Shown: positions 1 to 7,148, counted from the first letter of the stretch. The stretch: DNA of 29,259 nt from CAMLQK01 sp964654135 (GCA_964654135.1 CAZZHV010000013.1:1-29259); one strand, 5' to 3'. Numbers and translations are program-made. The notes: generated by a model not told the origin, from the letters alone.

Positions 1-363
1 CGGTTTATCTTGGTTCAATCTATCCTACAGGTTTAGTCTGTTTGGGGTTGTCTTGGTTGGCCTGAAAAGAACAAACAAATAACAAGCCTACCACAGTTCC
101 CGGTCTTAATGCGCGGACGGAACAGTCCCGCACAAGCATCCAGAAAGGTATAAAACGTGTCGTGCTATCTGGCGTCATACAACTACGTTGCCCAGGTTAT
201 TAAACGAGAGCTGGTGCGAGGTTCAGGTTGCTGCGCTCAAAGAGGTTAGCTACTGTCTCGCGAACAGATGTTTTTGCATTTGTTGTGGTTTTGCCTATAA
301 CGCTGACAAGCGACCTGCTGATTAAACCGATAAAGTCCAACGTCGAGCTTAAAATTCAGCCCC
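1..363 (-). ncRNA. ssrA: tmRNA (SsrA), 3' end cut off by window edge
   Basis: tmRNA rescues ribosomes stalled on broken mRNAs and adds a degradation tag. On the minus strand the RNA begins at 363 with GGGGCTGA followed by a CTCGACG element, the usual tmRNA 5' end. An internal reading frame starts at a GCA resume codon (about 273) and ends in tandem TAA TAA stops near 199-194. It encodes a 25-residue tag that begins AKTSVRET and ends NLNLAPALV. The 3' T-arm and the acceptor strand that would pair with GGGGCTG lie beyond position 1, so the gene is partial. The tag is long and ends in ALV rather than the common ALAA. Confidence 0.9.
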
Positions 364-369
364 ACATAA

Positions 370-402
370 TTTTAGTATACCACAGGGGTAACTGGAGTGA
401 AT
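370..402 (-). promoter_or_regulatory. Probable ssrA promoter
   Basis: A TATACT -10 box lies on the minus strand at 374-379, about 10 bases before the tmRNA 5' end. A weak -35 (TTCACT-like, 16 bp spacer) overlaps the outer arm of the adjacent inverted repeat at 395-457. Confidence 0.55.
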
Positions 403-457
403 GACAAGTAGGCGGCCGGAAAGGCTGGTGGCAGGAACGCCCGCTTGTCATCCACTC
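395..457. repeat. Composite inverted repeat downstream of the 503-1018 gene
   Basis: The 14-bp outer arms 395-408 and 444-457 pair with one mismatch. GGCG/CGCC (411-414/439-442) continues the stem past a 2x2 internal loop, and GCCGGAAAGGC forms a nested hairpin. About 12 bases (TGGTGGCAGGAA) are left as a one-sided bulge. There is no U-tract, so it is not a standard terminator. It separates the GC-rich gene from ssrA and its outer arm overlaps the presumed ssrA -35. Confidence 0.75.
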
Positions 458-502
458 TCGTGGGGTTGTGCTAGGGGTTCCTTCCGCGAACGGAGAGTGT
501 TG

Positions 503-1018
503 TTACCTGATGGTCACGGGACCGGAGCCGACGACGCCGTCAGGCTGTTCGCCTCCGAACACCGGGATGGGGTCGGACAACTGTGCGCCGTGCTTGGCGA
601 CGAGCTCGTCGATGTCGGACTCAGCGGTGACGTCGATTTCCGTACGGAAGATCTTCACGCGCAGCGTGATGTCCGATGCCGGGTGCGGCACAGCATGACC
701 CTCATAGGTCATCTCGCTGTTCCTCTTGATGCGCTTGGCAAGTGCCAGCACCTCGGTGAGGATGTCGCGGACCGGCTCCATGGGGTTGCCGTGCAGCACG
801 AAGGTGCGTTCGTTGATGCACTCAGGCTCATGAAGAGACCAGAGTTTGGTCGTCTCCTTGGTATCCTGAATGGTGGCCCAGAGTGCCAGCATGAATACGG
901 TGACCTGGAAGGCCAGCGCAGGATCGGTGATCTTGCCAAACGGCAGATTCGGGTTCTCACCCTCGTCGAGCCGGCCAAGACCCTCTTCTGCAACTTGCCA
1001 GAATGCTCGTTGTGACAC
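503..1018 (-). CDS. GC-rich cassette protein of unknown function, 171 aa
   Basis: I do not recognise a family. The product is soluble-looking: no signal peptide, no obvious membrane span, acidic patches and a mixed alpha/beta composition. The GTG start at 1016-1018 is chosen because GGAGGAG lies at ideal distance upstream and the frame is GC3-rich throughout. A host-style promoter is at 1081-1109 and a composite inverted repeat lies just after the stop. Codon use is far more GC-rich than in the neighbouring rsmA or marR genes, which suggests acquisition from a high-GC source. The opposite-strand frame over the same bases is a GC shadow. The coding call is strong; the function is unknown. Confidence 0.75.
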   Translation of the reverse strand: MSQRAFWQVAEEGLGRLDEGENPNLPFGKITDPALAFQVTVFMLALWATIQDTKETTKLWSLHEPECINERTFVLHGNPMEPVRDILTEVLALAKRIKRNSEMTYEGHAVPHPASDITLRVKIFRTEIDVTAESDIDELVAKHGAQLSDPIPVFGGEQPDGVVGSGPVTIR

Positions 1019-1033
1019 GAGAACTCCTCCTCG
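1018..1033 (-). promoter_or_regulatory. Hairpin presenting the Shine-Dalgarno of the 503-1018 gene
   Basis: The leader folds as CGAGGA-GGAG-TTCTCG immediately before TG of the GTG start. The stem is 6 bp with one G-U pair, and the core SD is the four-base loop. The last stem base is the first base of the start codon. Confidence 0.6.
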
Positions 1034-1080
1034 GTAGTCGCCTACTTGTCGAATTGCCTCACGGTTGTGAAACTAAGTAT

Positions 1081-1109
1081 ATTATATAATTTCTTATAAC
1101 TTTTTACAA
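1081..1109 (-). promoter_or_regulatory. Promoter of the 503-1018 gene
   Basis: TTGTAA, a 17-bp spacer, then TATAATATAC on the minus strand. It is an AT-rich sigma70-type promoter in sharp compositional contrast to the gene it serves. The leader to the GTG start is roughly 50-55 bases. Confidence 0.7.
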
Positions 1110-1167
1110 CTTCTCGCTTTCGTCGTTTACGACTCGTCGGTACGACTTTTGACCATTCGTAGAGCGA

Positions 1168-1249
1168 GTTGACGAGTAGATAGCGGAGGAACAGAGGGGA
1201 TATAGCAGTAGCCAAAGGCCACCATCTCTTCCAGCTACCACTCGCCAAC
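1168..1249. repeat. Composite inverted repeat downstream of the 1284-2159 gene
   Basis: Arms 1168-1190 and 1227-1249 (23 nt each) pair with a few mismatches and single-base bulges. A nested hairpin GTAGCC-AAA-GGCCAC (one G-U) sits at 1208-1222. The bases 1191-1207, which include TATAT, form a one-sided bulge that lies on the 3' side in gene orientation. Confidence 0.65.
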
Positions 1250-1283
1250 GTCACTCAAGGTGTTGCAGGGGTAGTGGCGGTCG

Positions 1284-2159
1284 TCAGGCCGAGCCGGGAT
1301 CCTTCTGGAGGATCGGGAAGCGACGAGTGCCGTGCCAGTACTCACCGAACGAAGAGCCGTGGGCCCAGACGTTGGTGATGACGGTGACCATCACGCCGGT
1401 TGAGTTGTGCGGAGGAGTGTAGGCGGCGTCGGCCTCCTGGTAGCAGGCGTATGCCATGTCTCCGAAGGTCTTGCCTTGGTCCAGCTGGGCTTGCATCAAG
1501 TGCATCCAGGCTTCAGCCGTGGCGAAGATCCGGCGCGATGCGTCATCCCTCGGGATGCGCCTGGCGGACTGCCATTTCGACCCTTCCACGATTTCAAGCG
1601 GCCTGAGGCCGGCCAGTTTCGCTTCGAGTTGGGCCTTACGTTCGGCTCGAATCACAGCAAGGCTGCTCATCGCTCGTTCGAAGTGGTGCGCCGACGTCTG
1701 CTTGGCTTGTTCCAGACGAAGCCTGTCAACTCCGGTGAAGGGTGCGGCCCGTGGTCCAATGGTGCTGGGGAGAAGTCCGTGCTGAGCGCGGTCCCAGTCG
1801 CGGTGCAAGTCAGCATTGTTGACGTTGACCCAGAGGTCGATGACGACAACAGTTCCGTTGAGGTTCATGCTGAATGCATGGCGCGAAATCGGGATCTCAC
1901 GGCCTTCGAAGTCGAGAACGAGTCCCGGCTGCGCCTGCCTGATACGCGGGTCACGAAGCAGCATCTGCTTGACCCGGATGAGTGCGTTGATGTTGTCGTA
2001 GACCGTGCCAGTACGCCCATACGGGGTAAAGGTGTAGGCGTGTTCTTCGACCGCGCTGACGCTGATGCCGTTGGCGTACGCGATTACGTCAAGGACCCAG
2101 GCAATAATCGCCTGATCGTAAGCGTCCGGGTCGTCTGTCACCTGCTGGTGTGGGGACAC
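1284..2159 (-). CDS. GC-rich cassette protein of unknown function, 291 aa
   Basis: No family recognised. The protein looks cytosolic: no signal peptide or membrane span, and a charged helical stretch around residues 160-195 rich in Ala, Arg and Glu. The N-terminal half has alternating hydrophobic strands. The GTG start at 2157-2159 is supported by AGGAGT nine bases upstream and by GC3-rich codons that begin there. It is a single-gene unit: promoter at 2343-2371, a leader of about 180 bases with a large hairpin, and a composite inverted repeat after the stop. Base composition is very unlike the marR-rsmA genes beside it, which suggests transfer. Confidence 0.75.
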   Translation of the reverse strand: MSPHQQVTDDPDAYDQAIIAWVLDVIAYANGISVSAVEEHAYTFTPYGRTGTVYDNINALIRVKQMLLRDPRIRQAQPGLVLDFEGREIPISRHAFSMNLNGTVVVIDLWVNVNNADLHRDWDRAQHGLLPSTIGPRAAPFTGVDRLRLEQAKQTSAHHFERAMSSLAVIRAERKAQLEAKLAGLRPLEIVEGSKWQSARRIPRDDASRRIFATAEAWMHLMQAQLDQGKTFGDMAYACYQEADAAYTPPHNSTGVMVTVITNVWAHGSSFGEYWHGTRRFPILQKDPGSA

Positions 2160-2177
2160 GAGAAACTCCTGTTCTCG
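2159..2177 (-). promoter_or_regulatory. Hairpin presenting the Shine-Dalgarno of the 1284-2159 gene
   Basis: CGAGAA-CAGGAGT-TTCTCG directly precedes TG of the GTG start: a perfect 6-bp stem with the SD AGGAG in the loop. The final stem base is the first base of the start codon. The layout is nearly identical to the one at 1018-1033. Confidence 0.65.
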
Positions 2178-2230
2178 GGTTCATCTTGGCGGATGCCACT
2201 AGCTGAGGCTAGCTGTATTTCTCTGTTGAA

Positions 2231-2286
2231 ACACAAGATGGAAAATATAAGTACGATGATGCATACCCATATTTCTCATCTTGTGT
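2231..2286. repeat. Long hairpin in the leader of the 1284-2159 gene
   Basis: The 23-nt arms 2231-2253 and 2264-2286 pair with four transition mismatches around a 10-base loop; the outermost 10 bp are perfect (ACACAAGATG). It lies about 70 bases upstream of the GTG start and could act as a leader regulator. A smaller hairpin CTAGC-TGAG-GCTAG follows at 2199-2212. Confidence 0.65.
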
Positions 2287-2309
2287 CTGCTATCTACTGT
2301 CAAGGTACT

Positions 2310-2331
2310 TAAAAGGGCCGTAGCGGCCCTC
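2310..2331 (-). terminator. Rho-independent terminator after marR
   Basis: Minus strand GGGCCG-CTA-CGGCCC followed by TTTT. It closes the rpfB-like/rsmA/marR transcript. It lies downstream of the promoter at 2343-2371, so transcripts from that promoter must also cross it. Confidence 0.8.
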
Positions 2332-2342
2332 AAAGTATGTAT

Positions 2343-2371
2343 ATTATATAATCATTTATGTTAATTTTCAA
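2343..2371 (-). promoter_or_regulatory. Promoter of the 1284-2159 gene
   Basis: TTGAAA, 17-bp spacer, TATAATATAC on the minus strand. The -35 begins within two bases of the marR stop codon, and the predicted start point falls just before the 2310-2331 terminator, an attenuator-like arrangement. Confidence 0.65.
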
Positions 2372-2372
2372 T

Positions 2373-2849
2373 CTATAAGCCGAATGGGTGGCTGCAGGAG
2401 CCGAGCTTATCTTTCTGGCACGTCCAGGCATGCATCATAACCAATAATTCTTGCAGCTGTTTCTGCTGCCTGCTTGGCATTGGCGCATCGAGGGGTTCAA
2501 GATTTCGGGCAATTGCCAGACGTGCGGCCTCAAGAAGCTTTATACCCTTTGGCGTTATTGCAATAAGGTGCTGTCGCCTATTCTTTTCGTTAATCCTGCC
2601 CTGAATATACCCTTTCTTACCGAGCAACCCAATCTGACGACTGACAGCAGCTTCGGTCTGACCAAGATTATGAGCAACAGTTCGCTGGCCTTGCTCAGTT
2701 CCCTCTGTAAGCAATGCCAAGATTCTATACTGGCTCATGCCAATACCCAATTGCTCCTGCAGTGCCTGGTCAAGCTGGCGTTCAAGCATATCCCCTGTGT
2801 GCTGGAGCAAATAAAAAATAGCCTCATGCGGCTGTAAAGTCTCGTTCAT
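2373..2849 (-). CDS. MarR-family transcriptional regulator, 158 aa
   Basis: MarR proteins are dimeric winged-helix regulators, often repressors released by small aromatic ligands. The winged helix spans about residues 35-110: SQYRILALL, then a recognition helix TEAAVSRQIGLL and the wing segment INEKNRRQHLIAITPKG. The basic wing and the leading and trailing dimer helices are all present, so it is full length. It starts 26 bases after the rsmA stop and shares that transcript. A 12-bp palindrome ACTCT-GA-AGAGT (2850-2861) directly precedes the ATG and could be an autoregulatory site or coincidence. It ends at the terminator at 2310-2331. Targets are unknown. Confidence 0.9.
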   Translation of the reverse strand: MNETLQPHEAIFYLLQHTGDMLERQLDQALQEQLGIGMSQYRILALLTEGTEQGQRTVAHNLGQTEAAVSRQIGLLGKKGYIQGRINEKNRRQHLIAITPKGIKLLEAARLAIARNLEPLDAPMPSRQQKQLQELLVMMHAWTCQKDKLGSCSHPFGL

Positions 2850-2875
2850 ACTCTGAAGAGTGTACGTGCTAATGC

Positions 2876-3670
2876 TTAACGCGTCAAGGTTTTTGAATAC
2901 GACTGGTAGATGTCGTACCAGTTATCCATAGTCAATGCTTGCGCACGAGTGCCTGGCTCGACCCCTGAATCTTGGAGCAATTTTGTTGTTTCTTCGCGAC
3001 TCAGGTGTAAACCACCACTTAACGAGTTAAGCAATGTCTTGCGGCGCTGAGCAAAACCAGCTTTTACAATTCGGAAAAAGAGTTTAGTGTCGACATCAAA
3101 AAGCGGCTTGTCACGGAATGTCAGCGCAAGCACCTGTGAGTCAACCTTTGGTGGTGGCGTAAAAAGTTCGGCAGGCACAAGAGCGCCCAAATGTGCATGA
3201 CAGTAGAACTGCACACTCACGCTTAACATCGACATGCCGCCAGGAACAGCGCAAACACGTTCGGCAACTTCTTTTTGGATAAGAATTGATGCTTTAGAAA
3301 AATGATTTGAGCTCTCACAAAGCACACGGAGCAGTTTACTCGTCAGATAATAAGGGATATTCGCTACAACTTTGTAATTTGCAGGCAATGACGTTAGGTC
3401 GAACTGCAGAATATCCTGGTTAGTTACCGTTAGATTACCGGCAGGAACTCGCATTGGCAACTCTTGGGCCAAATCTTGGTCGAACTCCACGGCAACAACG
3501 TTCTCTGCCGTAGCAACCAGCTTCTCGGTTAGAGTACCGGGGCCGGGACCAATCTCAAGGACAGTATCGCCTGCCTGCACATCTGCGGCCTGAACAATAG
3601 CGTCCAAGCTATCTTCGTCATGCAGCCAATGCTGCCCTAGTGATTTCTTTGTATTTGGTATAGCTTTCAT
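2876..3670 (-). CDS. rsmA: 16S rRNA (adenine1518/1519-N6)-dimethyltransferase RsmA/KsgA
   Basis: RsmA dimethylates two adjacent adenines in helix 45 of 16S rRNA late in 30S assembly, using SAM. SAM-binding motif I is LEIGPGPGTLT (residues 38-48), and the catalytic motif NIPYYLTS (104-111) matches the N-[I/L]-P-Y signature for adenine N6 methylation. The N-terminal KKSLGQHWLHD is also typical. At 264 aa it has the usual family length. It follows the rpfB-like gene by 9 bases, an order known in actinobacteria (rpfB-ksgA) and close to yabE-rnmV-ksgA in Bacillus. Codon use matches the host genes. Confidence 0.97.
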   Translation of the reverse strand: MKAIPNTKKSLGQHWLHDEDSLDAIVQAADVQAGDTVLEIGPGPGTLTEKLVATAENVVAVEFDQDLAQELPMRVPAGNLTVTNQDILQFDLTSLPANYKVVANIPYYLTSKLLRVLCESSNHFSKASILIQKEVAERVCAVPGGMSMLSVSVQFYCHAHLGALVPAELFTPPPKVDSQVLALTFRDKPLFDVDTKLFFRIVKAGFAQRRKTLLNSLSGGLHLSREETTKLLQDSGVEPGTRAQALTMDNWYDIYQSYSKTLTR

Positions 3671-3679
3671 CTTGTATTC

Positions 3680-4927
3680 CTACCACCAACCGTGTGATAC
3701 CTTGAAGTTATATGCAGTGGCCCAATTTCCATAGCGACCAACTGCGTAGCCGTTGAAGTATTTCATTTGGCAAATTGCGTCAGTGCGCCATGCGGGACAA
3801 GCGGCAGCAAGTTTCGAACCAGGACAGGCCTGACCCAAACCAGCACAGCCACTTGAGTTTACGGAAGCTAGGTTCCAGTGTGACTCATGTTCAATCACGT
3901 ATTCTACATAAACATAGTCCGACTTAGCAATACCAGCCGCAGCCATTACCGATGTGTGGTCTTTGGCAATGTTAACGTAGGTACCCTTGGCGACAATTTG
4001 AGTAACCGGTTGTTGCGTAACCACTTCCTGAATAGCACGACGGCCGACTTCGACACCGTTTTGTAGTTCAATCTCATAGGTAATTACCTTTTTACCCACC
4101 GAACCTTGCTGCCGAACAGCAGTTACGCCAAATGAGAGAGAGTCATCTTCGACGGTTTGTGTCGGCATCGCCACCTGCTCTTCGCTAGAGACAATCTGTT
4201 TACCCTTGTGCGTGACAAATACTTGCGTATTTGCTGTCAGCACCGTAGCCTCGGTTGGCTGCACGGTATCACCATCATGCAGCGTAATACCCTTTTCTTT
4301 AAGTAACGCTGATACCGTTTTAGCGTGTGTCCGCAAACTTACTGGTGTGCCGTACAGGTTCACATTTACAGGAGTTGCCCTGTTGATTACAACACGCTCG
4401 CCAATTGAGCTATCAGTAAGAAAATTTTCGGTTGGCAACAGTTTGAGGTTGTCCTCAGGATACACTTCGACACCAGCTTGCTTAACAATACTGCGTGGCG
4501 TGGCTGCAGCACTGTATGCAAAGGTTTTGCTCTCGCCATCAATAACCGTCACCGGCACTGCGCGGTAAACGTTTACACGGAAGTTATCACCAACAATTTC
4601 GGTATCGCGGCTCGGCTCAACAACATCGCCAGAATTAAGGTGAATAGAAAGTTTATCGAGTAACGCACCGACCGTTTTTGCTCGTGTCGGAACGGTTTGA
4701 CGATGCTTATCGTAGTCGAGAATGACAATATTTGAGTCAGATGTCTTGATTTTAGGAGTGCCACCGTTAAATACCAAAAGGCTTACCATACCAATAACCA
4801 GGAGCACCATGAATGTTGCCAATGGAATGGTAAAAAGTGGCTTCTTAGCCAATCGCTTAATATGGCGAACGTGCCGGCGTCTCGTCATATTTGCACGACT
4901 TTTGAATTGTTGGATTTTTTTCGGCAT
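3680..4927 (-). CDS. RpfB-like DUF348/G5 protein with C-terminal lysozyme-like transglycosylase domain, 415 aa
   Basis: This is probably a membrane-anchored peptidoglycan hydrolase on the cell surface. A basic N-terminus (1-30) is followed by one membrane span (about 32-54). Repeated DUF348 units lie near 60-100, 125-160 and 190-225 (note RAKTVGALLDK and HAKTVSALLKE), and a G5 domain covers about 243-316 (YEIELQNGVEVGRR). The C-terminus (325-415) resembles a lytic transglycosylase: VIEHESHW with likely catalytic Glu348, then SSGCAGLGQACPG and YGNWATAYNF. It mirrors actinobacterial RpfB, including the downstream rsmA. Four cysteines (C361, C368, C377, C386) could form disulfides. A TACAAT -10 lies upstream near 4995. 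Confidence 0.88.
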   Translation of the reverse strand: MPKKIQQFKSRANMTRRRHVRHIKRLAKKPLFTIPLATFMVLLVIGMVSLLVFNGGTPKIKTSDSNIVILDYDKHRQTVPTRAKTVGALLDKLSIHLNSGDVVEPSRDTEIVGDNFRVNVYRAVPVTVIDGESKTFAYSAAATPRSIVKQAGVEVYPEDNLKLLPTENFLTDSSIGERVVINRATPVNVNLYGTPVSLRTHAKTVSALLKEKGITLHDGDTVQPTEATVLTANTQVFVTHKGKQIVSSEEQVAMPTQTVEDDSLSFGVTAVRQQGSVGKKVITYEIELQNGVEVGRRAIQEVVTQQPVTQIVAKGTYVNIAKDHTSVMAAAGIAKSDYVYVEYVIEHESHWNLASVNSSGCAGLGQACPGSKLAAACPAWRTDAICQMKYFNGYAVGRYGNWATAYNFKVSHGWW

Positions 4928-5040
4928 AACAGATGACTATTGGCCTATGAGTTCTAAAAAATAAAACCTCTCGGCGATCTCGAGTCTTACATATTGTATC
5001 AAATTGCTTGTCTTTTGCCACGTACCACACCTTGCGAGCA

Positions 5041-5068
5041 TTGTTATAATCTTTTTTTTATTGTATAA
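5041..5068 (+). promoter_or_regulatory. Promoter of the 5156-6270 gene pair
   Basis: TTGTTA, 16-bp T-rich spacer, TATAATATAC. It has the same extended -10 as the promoters at 1081 and 2343. It is divergent from the rpfB-like gene, whose promoter lies immediately to the left. Confidence 0.7.
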
Positions 5069-5139
5069 TATACCCTGTTCTCCACACCCGTGGACCACAG
5101 GACATTTACATTGCAGAGTGGAGCACATAGTGCATCCTC

Positions 5140-5158
5140 TCGGGAAGGAATCTCGATG
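5140..5158 (+). promoter_or_regulatory. Hairpin presenting the Shine-Dalgarno of the 5156 gene
   Basis: CGGGA-AGGAA-TCTCG abuts the ATG. It has a 5-bp stem (one G-U), extended by T5140 pairing with A of the start codon, and the SD AGGAA is the loop. It fixes the start at 5156 rather than the in-frame ATG at 5090. Confidence 0.55.
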
Positions 5159-5758
5159 ACCGTTTTGCCGCCTCCGGGGTGGACGATCGCTGCAGCCGTA
5201 CTGGCCGCAGTGTTTGGCACCCTGGCTGCACTCGTCATCTCCAAGACGCCCCAGGGCTACGACAGGCAATACGCGTACTTCTTCGCGAGCCTCTCGGCCA
5301 GCGTTGGTGGCGCCCAGCTGGGCATGCTGGTCGCATACGGCAATCTGTACGCGCCTGGCCACGACTACACCTGGGCTAACCGTACCTGGCCGGCGCTGTA
5401 CATGGTCGGTATGTGGACCCTGGTCTGCATGGCCCTGAGCGTGACGGTAAGTCGTCAGGACAAGTTCCCGACAACCTACCCTCGGCTGGAGTTCGCGCTT
5501 CAGGGCTTCGCGTGCCTGTACCTGCTTGCACTCACCTGCAACCAGCTCGCTGCGCTCGCTCCCAAGGCCAGCCAGCAAGACGTACTGGACTTCGGCAAGT
5601 TCGTCTTCGCCATGACCACGCTCGTCGCTCTCATGACCGGCGCGTGCTACCTGTCTACGTGGGCCGAAAGGCGATCCACCGCGGCTCGCGCGAAGGCAGA
5701 CAACAAGAAGCCGGCCAAGGTCGACATGACCAAGTCGCTCGACGAAAAGGAGCTCTGA
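5156..5758 (+). CDS. GC-rich cassette membrane protein, five predicted spans, 200 aa
   Basis: Function unknown. Hydrophobic segments lie near residues 9-29, 40-62, 77-97, 112-133 and 145-167, followed by a charged cytoplasmic-type tail (170-200) rich in Lys, Arg and Asp. There is no signal peptide and no enzyme motif I recognise. The ATG at 5156 is chosen because GGAAGGAA precedes it closely. The gene lies 2 bases before the next one, and the pair forms an operon with its own promoter. The next two membrane genes have similar size and topology, so the three may work together in the envelope. GC3 is very high compared with rpfB-like and pcrA on either side. Confidence 0.75.
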   Translation: MTVLPPPGWTIAAAVLAAVFGTLAALVISKTPQGYDRQYAYFFASLSASVGGAQLGMLVAYGNLYAPGHDYTWANRTWPALYMVGMWTLVCMALSVTVSRQDKFPTTYPRLEFALQGFACLYLLALTCNQLAALAPKASQQDVLDFGKFVFAMTTLVALMTGACYLSTWAERRSTAARAKADNKKPAKVDMTKSLDEKEL

Positions 5759-5760
5759 GC

Positions 5761-6270
5761 ATGGATCTGGATCTTCAGAAGGCCAATGCAGCAGCCCTGA
5801 TGGCACTCGGCATCATCGGAGTCGTTCACCACGTCATCCTGACACGCCGCATCAGCAGCACCAAGGTCGACAATGGCCTCGGTCTCAAGCTGTTCCTGGG
5901 GCTCATCGGACTGGCGCTCATGGACACCGACGGCTGGACGTTCGCGAAGTGGCTGTTCGTCGTGTTCAGTACGCTCTACGGCGTCTACACGTTCGGCCGG
6001 TTCGTCAACGTCAACGCCGAGAAGTACACCCTGGACGCCGCGTACGAGCTCTTCGCCTCGTTCTTGCTGCTCACCGCAGTAACAACGGTCCTTCTGGCGA
6101 TCGAGCAGCACAACACGGACTTCGTCCGCCATGTCAACGTCGTACTCCTCGTGATCGACGGCCTGCTCGCACTGCTGACCATCATGGTCACGCTGCTGCG
6201 CGTTCGGCACTTCACCACCATGGCTGACGCCTACAAGCCCGTCGAAGAGGTAAAACCCGAGAAGGTCTAG
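5761..6270 (+). CDS. GC-rich cassette membrane protein, about five spans, 169 aa
   Basis: Function unknown. Hydrophobic stretches lie at about 8-27, 40-56, 60-80, 94-114 and 124-147, with a short charged tail ending KPVEEVKPEKV. The SD AAGGAG lies inside the end of the preceding gene and the start is 2 bases after that gene's stop, so translation is probably coupled. It resembles the upstream product and the 6529-7110 product in topology, but I see no convincing sequence identity by eye. A composite inverted repeat follows at 6296. What else it could be: a holin-like or transporter-accessory protein; neither is supported by motifs. Confidence 0.75.
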   Translation: MDLDLQKANAAALMALGIIGVVHHVILTRRISSTKVDNGLGLKLFLGLIGLALMDTDGWTFAKWLFVVFSTLYGVYTFGRFVNVNAEKYTLDAAYELFASFLLLTAVTTVLLAIEQHNTDFVRHVNVVLLVIDGLLALLTIMVTLLRVRHFTTMADAYKPVEEVKPEKV

Positions 6271-6295
6271 CGCCACCTGGCACCAGACACGCTGC

Positions 6296-6335
6296 CGTAC
6301 GGCGGGAATCATGGCTTCACGCCACCCGCCGTACG
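6296..6335. repeat. Composite inverted repeat downstream of the 5156-6270 pair
   Basis: Perfect 11-bp arms CGTACGGCGGG (6296-6306) and CCCGCCGTACG (6325-6335) enclose a five-base bulge AATCA and a nested hairpin TGGC-TTCAC-GCCA (6312-6324). No U-tract follows, and a separate conventional terminator comes at 6376. Confidence 0.8.
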
Positions 6336-6375
6336 CCCGCACCACTCTGCAATAATCAACTTGCGCATATTTAGT

Positions 6376-6402
6376 GAGAGCACCTTACGGTGGCTCTTTT
6401 TT
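6376..6402 (+). terminator. Rho-independent terminator
   Basis: GAGCACC-TTAC-GGTGGCTC (one bulged base) followed by TTTTTT. It closes the membrane-protein operon and is of the simple host type. Confidence 0.75.
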
Positions 6403-6428
6403 ATTTGTAATTTTTATATAATTATTGT

Positions 6429-6528
6429 NNNNNNNNNNNNNNNNNNNNNNNNNNNNNNNNNNNNNNNNNNNNNNNNNNNNNNNNNNNNNNNNNNNNNNNN
6501 NNNNNNNNNNNNNNNNNNNNNNNNNNNN
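6429..6528. other. Assembly gap of exactly 100 N
   Basis: The run of 100 N is a conventional placeholder for a scaffold join of unknown true length. The AT-rich TATATAAT just before it may be the promoter of the next gene, whose leader and perhaps N-terminus are lost in the gap. Confidence 0.95.
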
Positions 6529-7110
6529 GTGGAGAATTTCTACACTGTCACCGCGGCACTCGTGCTCGCGGCGTTCGCTGGTATCACCGGCTTCTATGGA
6601 ACCACCGTCGACGAGGATGACTACGACAGCGGCTTCTACAAGTACATCATGGTCGTCGTCGCCATCGCGTCGCTCTGGACCGCGTGGTCGCTGTCCTACC
6701 CGGAGCGTCACATGGACTTCCTGAAGCAGATCGCCGAGAACGCCAAGCTGTACGTGCTCCTGGTGGTACTCGCCAAGGGCCTGCTGAGCTACGTCATGAT
6801 GGGCTCCCGCCCGCGGTTCAACGACCTCGTAGAGGTTGTGGGCATCTGTGCCCTGATGGGCTCCGTCGGCACCAAGGCCAAGGAGATCACCACCACCGGC
6901 GCACAGCCCGACCTGCACGCGGCCAACATCTGGCTGGCGATCATCGGCTACATCTGCCTCCTGGCACTCGTGGTGATGGGCACCTTCAAGCACCGCCGTA
7001 CGGTCGCGCTCAGCGTCAACGCCGTTCGTCAGGGACAGATGCCCGCTCCGGCGACTACGCAGCAGCCTGCACCGCCGACTGCCAGCCCTGATCTCAAGAA
7101 GCACCTGTAG
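6529..7110 (+). CDS. GC-rich cassette membrane protein, five predicted spans, 5' end uncertain
   Basis: Function unknown. From the GTG at 6529 there are 193 residues. Hydrophobic segments lie at about 5-24, 38-56, 72-92, 97-114 and 132-153, and the tail is Pro/Gln/Ala-rich and ends in DLKKHL. The frame is open to the gap, so the GTG may be the true start (it would match the GTG habit of these cassettes) or an internal codon. Size, topology and composition match the two genes before the gap, suggesting one membrane-protein cluster. Followed by a composite inverted repeat (7149-7201). Confidence 0.65.
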   Translation: MENFYTVTAALVLAAFAGITGFYGTTVDEDDYDSGFYKYIMVVVAIASLWTAWSLSYPERHMDFLKQIAENAKLYVLLVVLAKGLLSYVMMGSRPRFNDLVEVVGICALMGSVGTKAKEITTTGAQPDLHAANIWLAIIGYICLLALVVMGTFKHRRTVALSVNAVRQGQMPAPATTQQPAPPTASPDLKKHL

Positions 7111-7148
7111 TCGCAACCGCGGCCGCAGCTCCACTACACCTAAGATGA

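Noticed and set aside
401..1015. Long plus-strand frame antiparallel to the 503-1018 gene
   Set aside because: GC-rich genes leave antisense frames open; this one lacks an SD and overlaps the ssrA-side inverted repeat.
1407..2312. Long plus-strand frame over the 1284-2159 gene
   Set aside because: Antisense shadow of a GC3-rich gene; it also runs through the leader hairpin and ends at the marR terminator.
4937..5806. Minus-strand 289-codon frame over the promoter and first membrane gene
   Set aside because: It crosses the divergent promoter region, is low-complexity in charge, and has no SD; the plus-strand gene has clear spans and SD.
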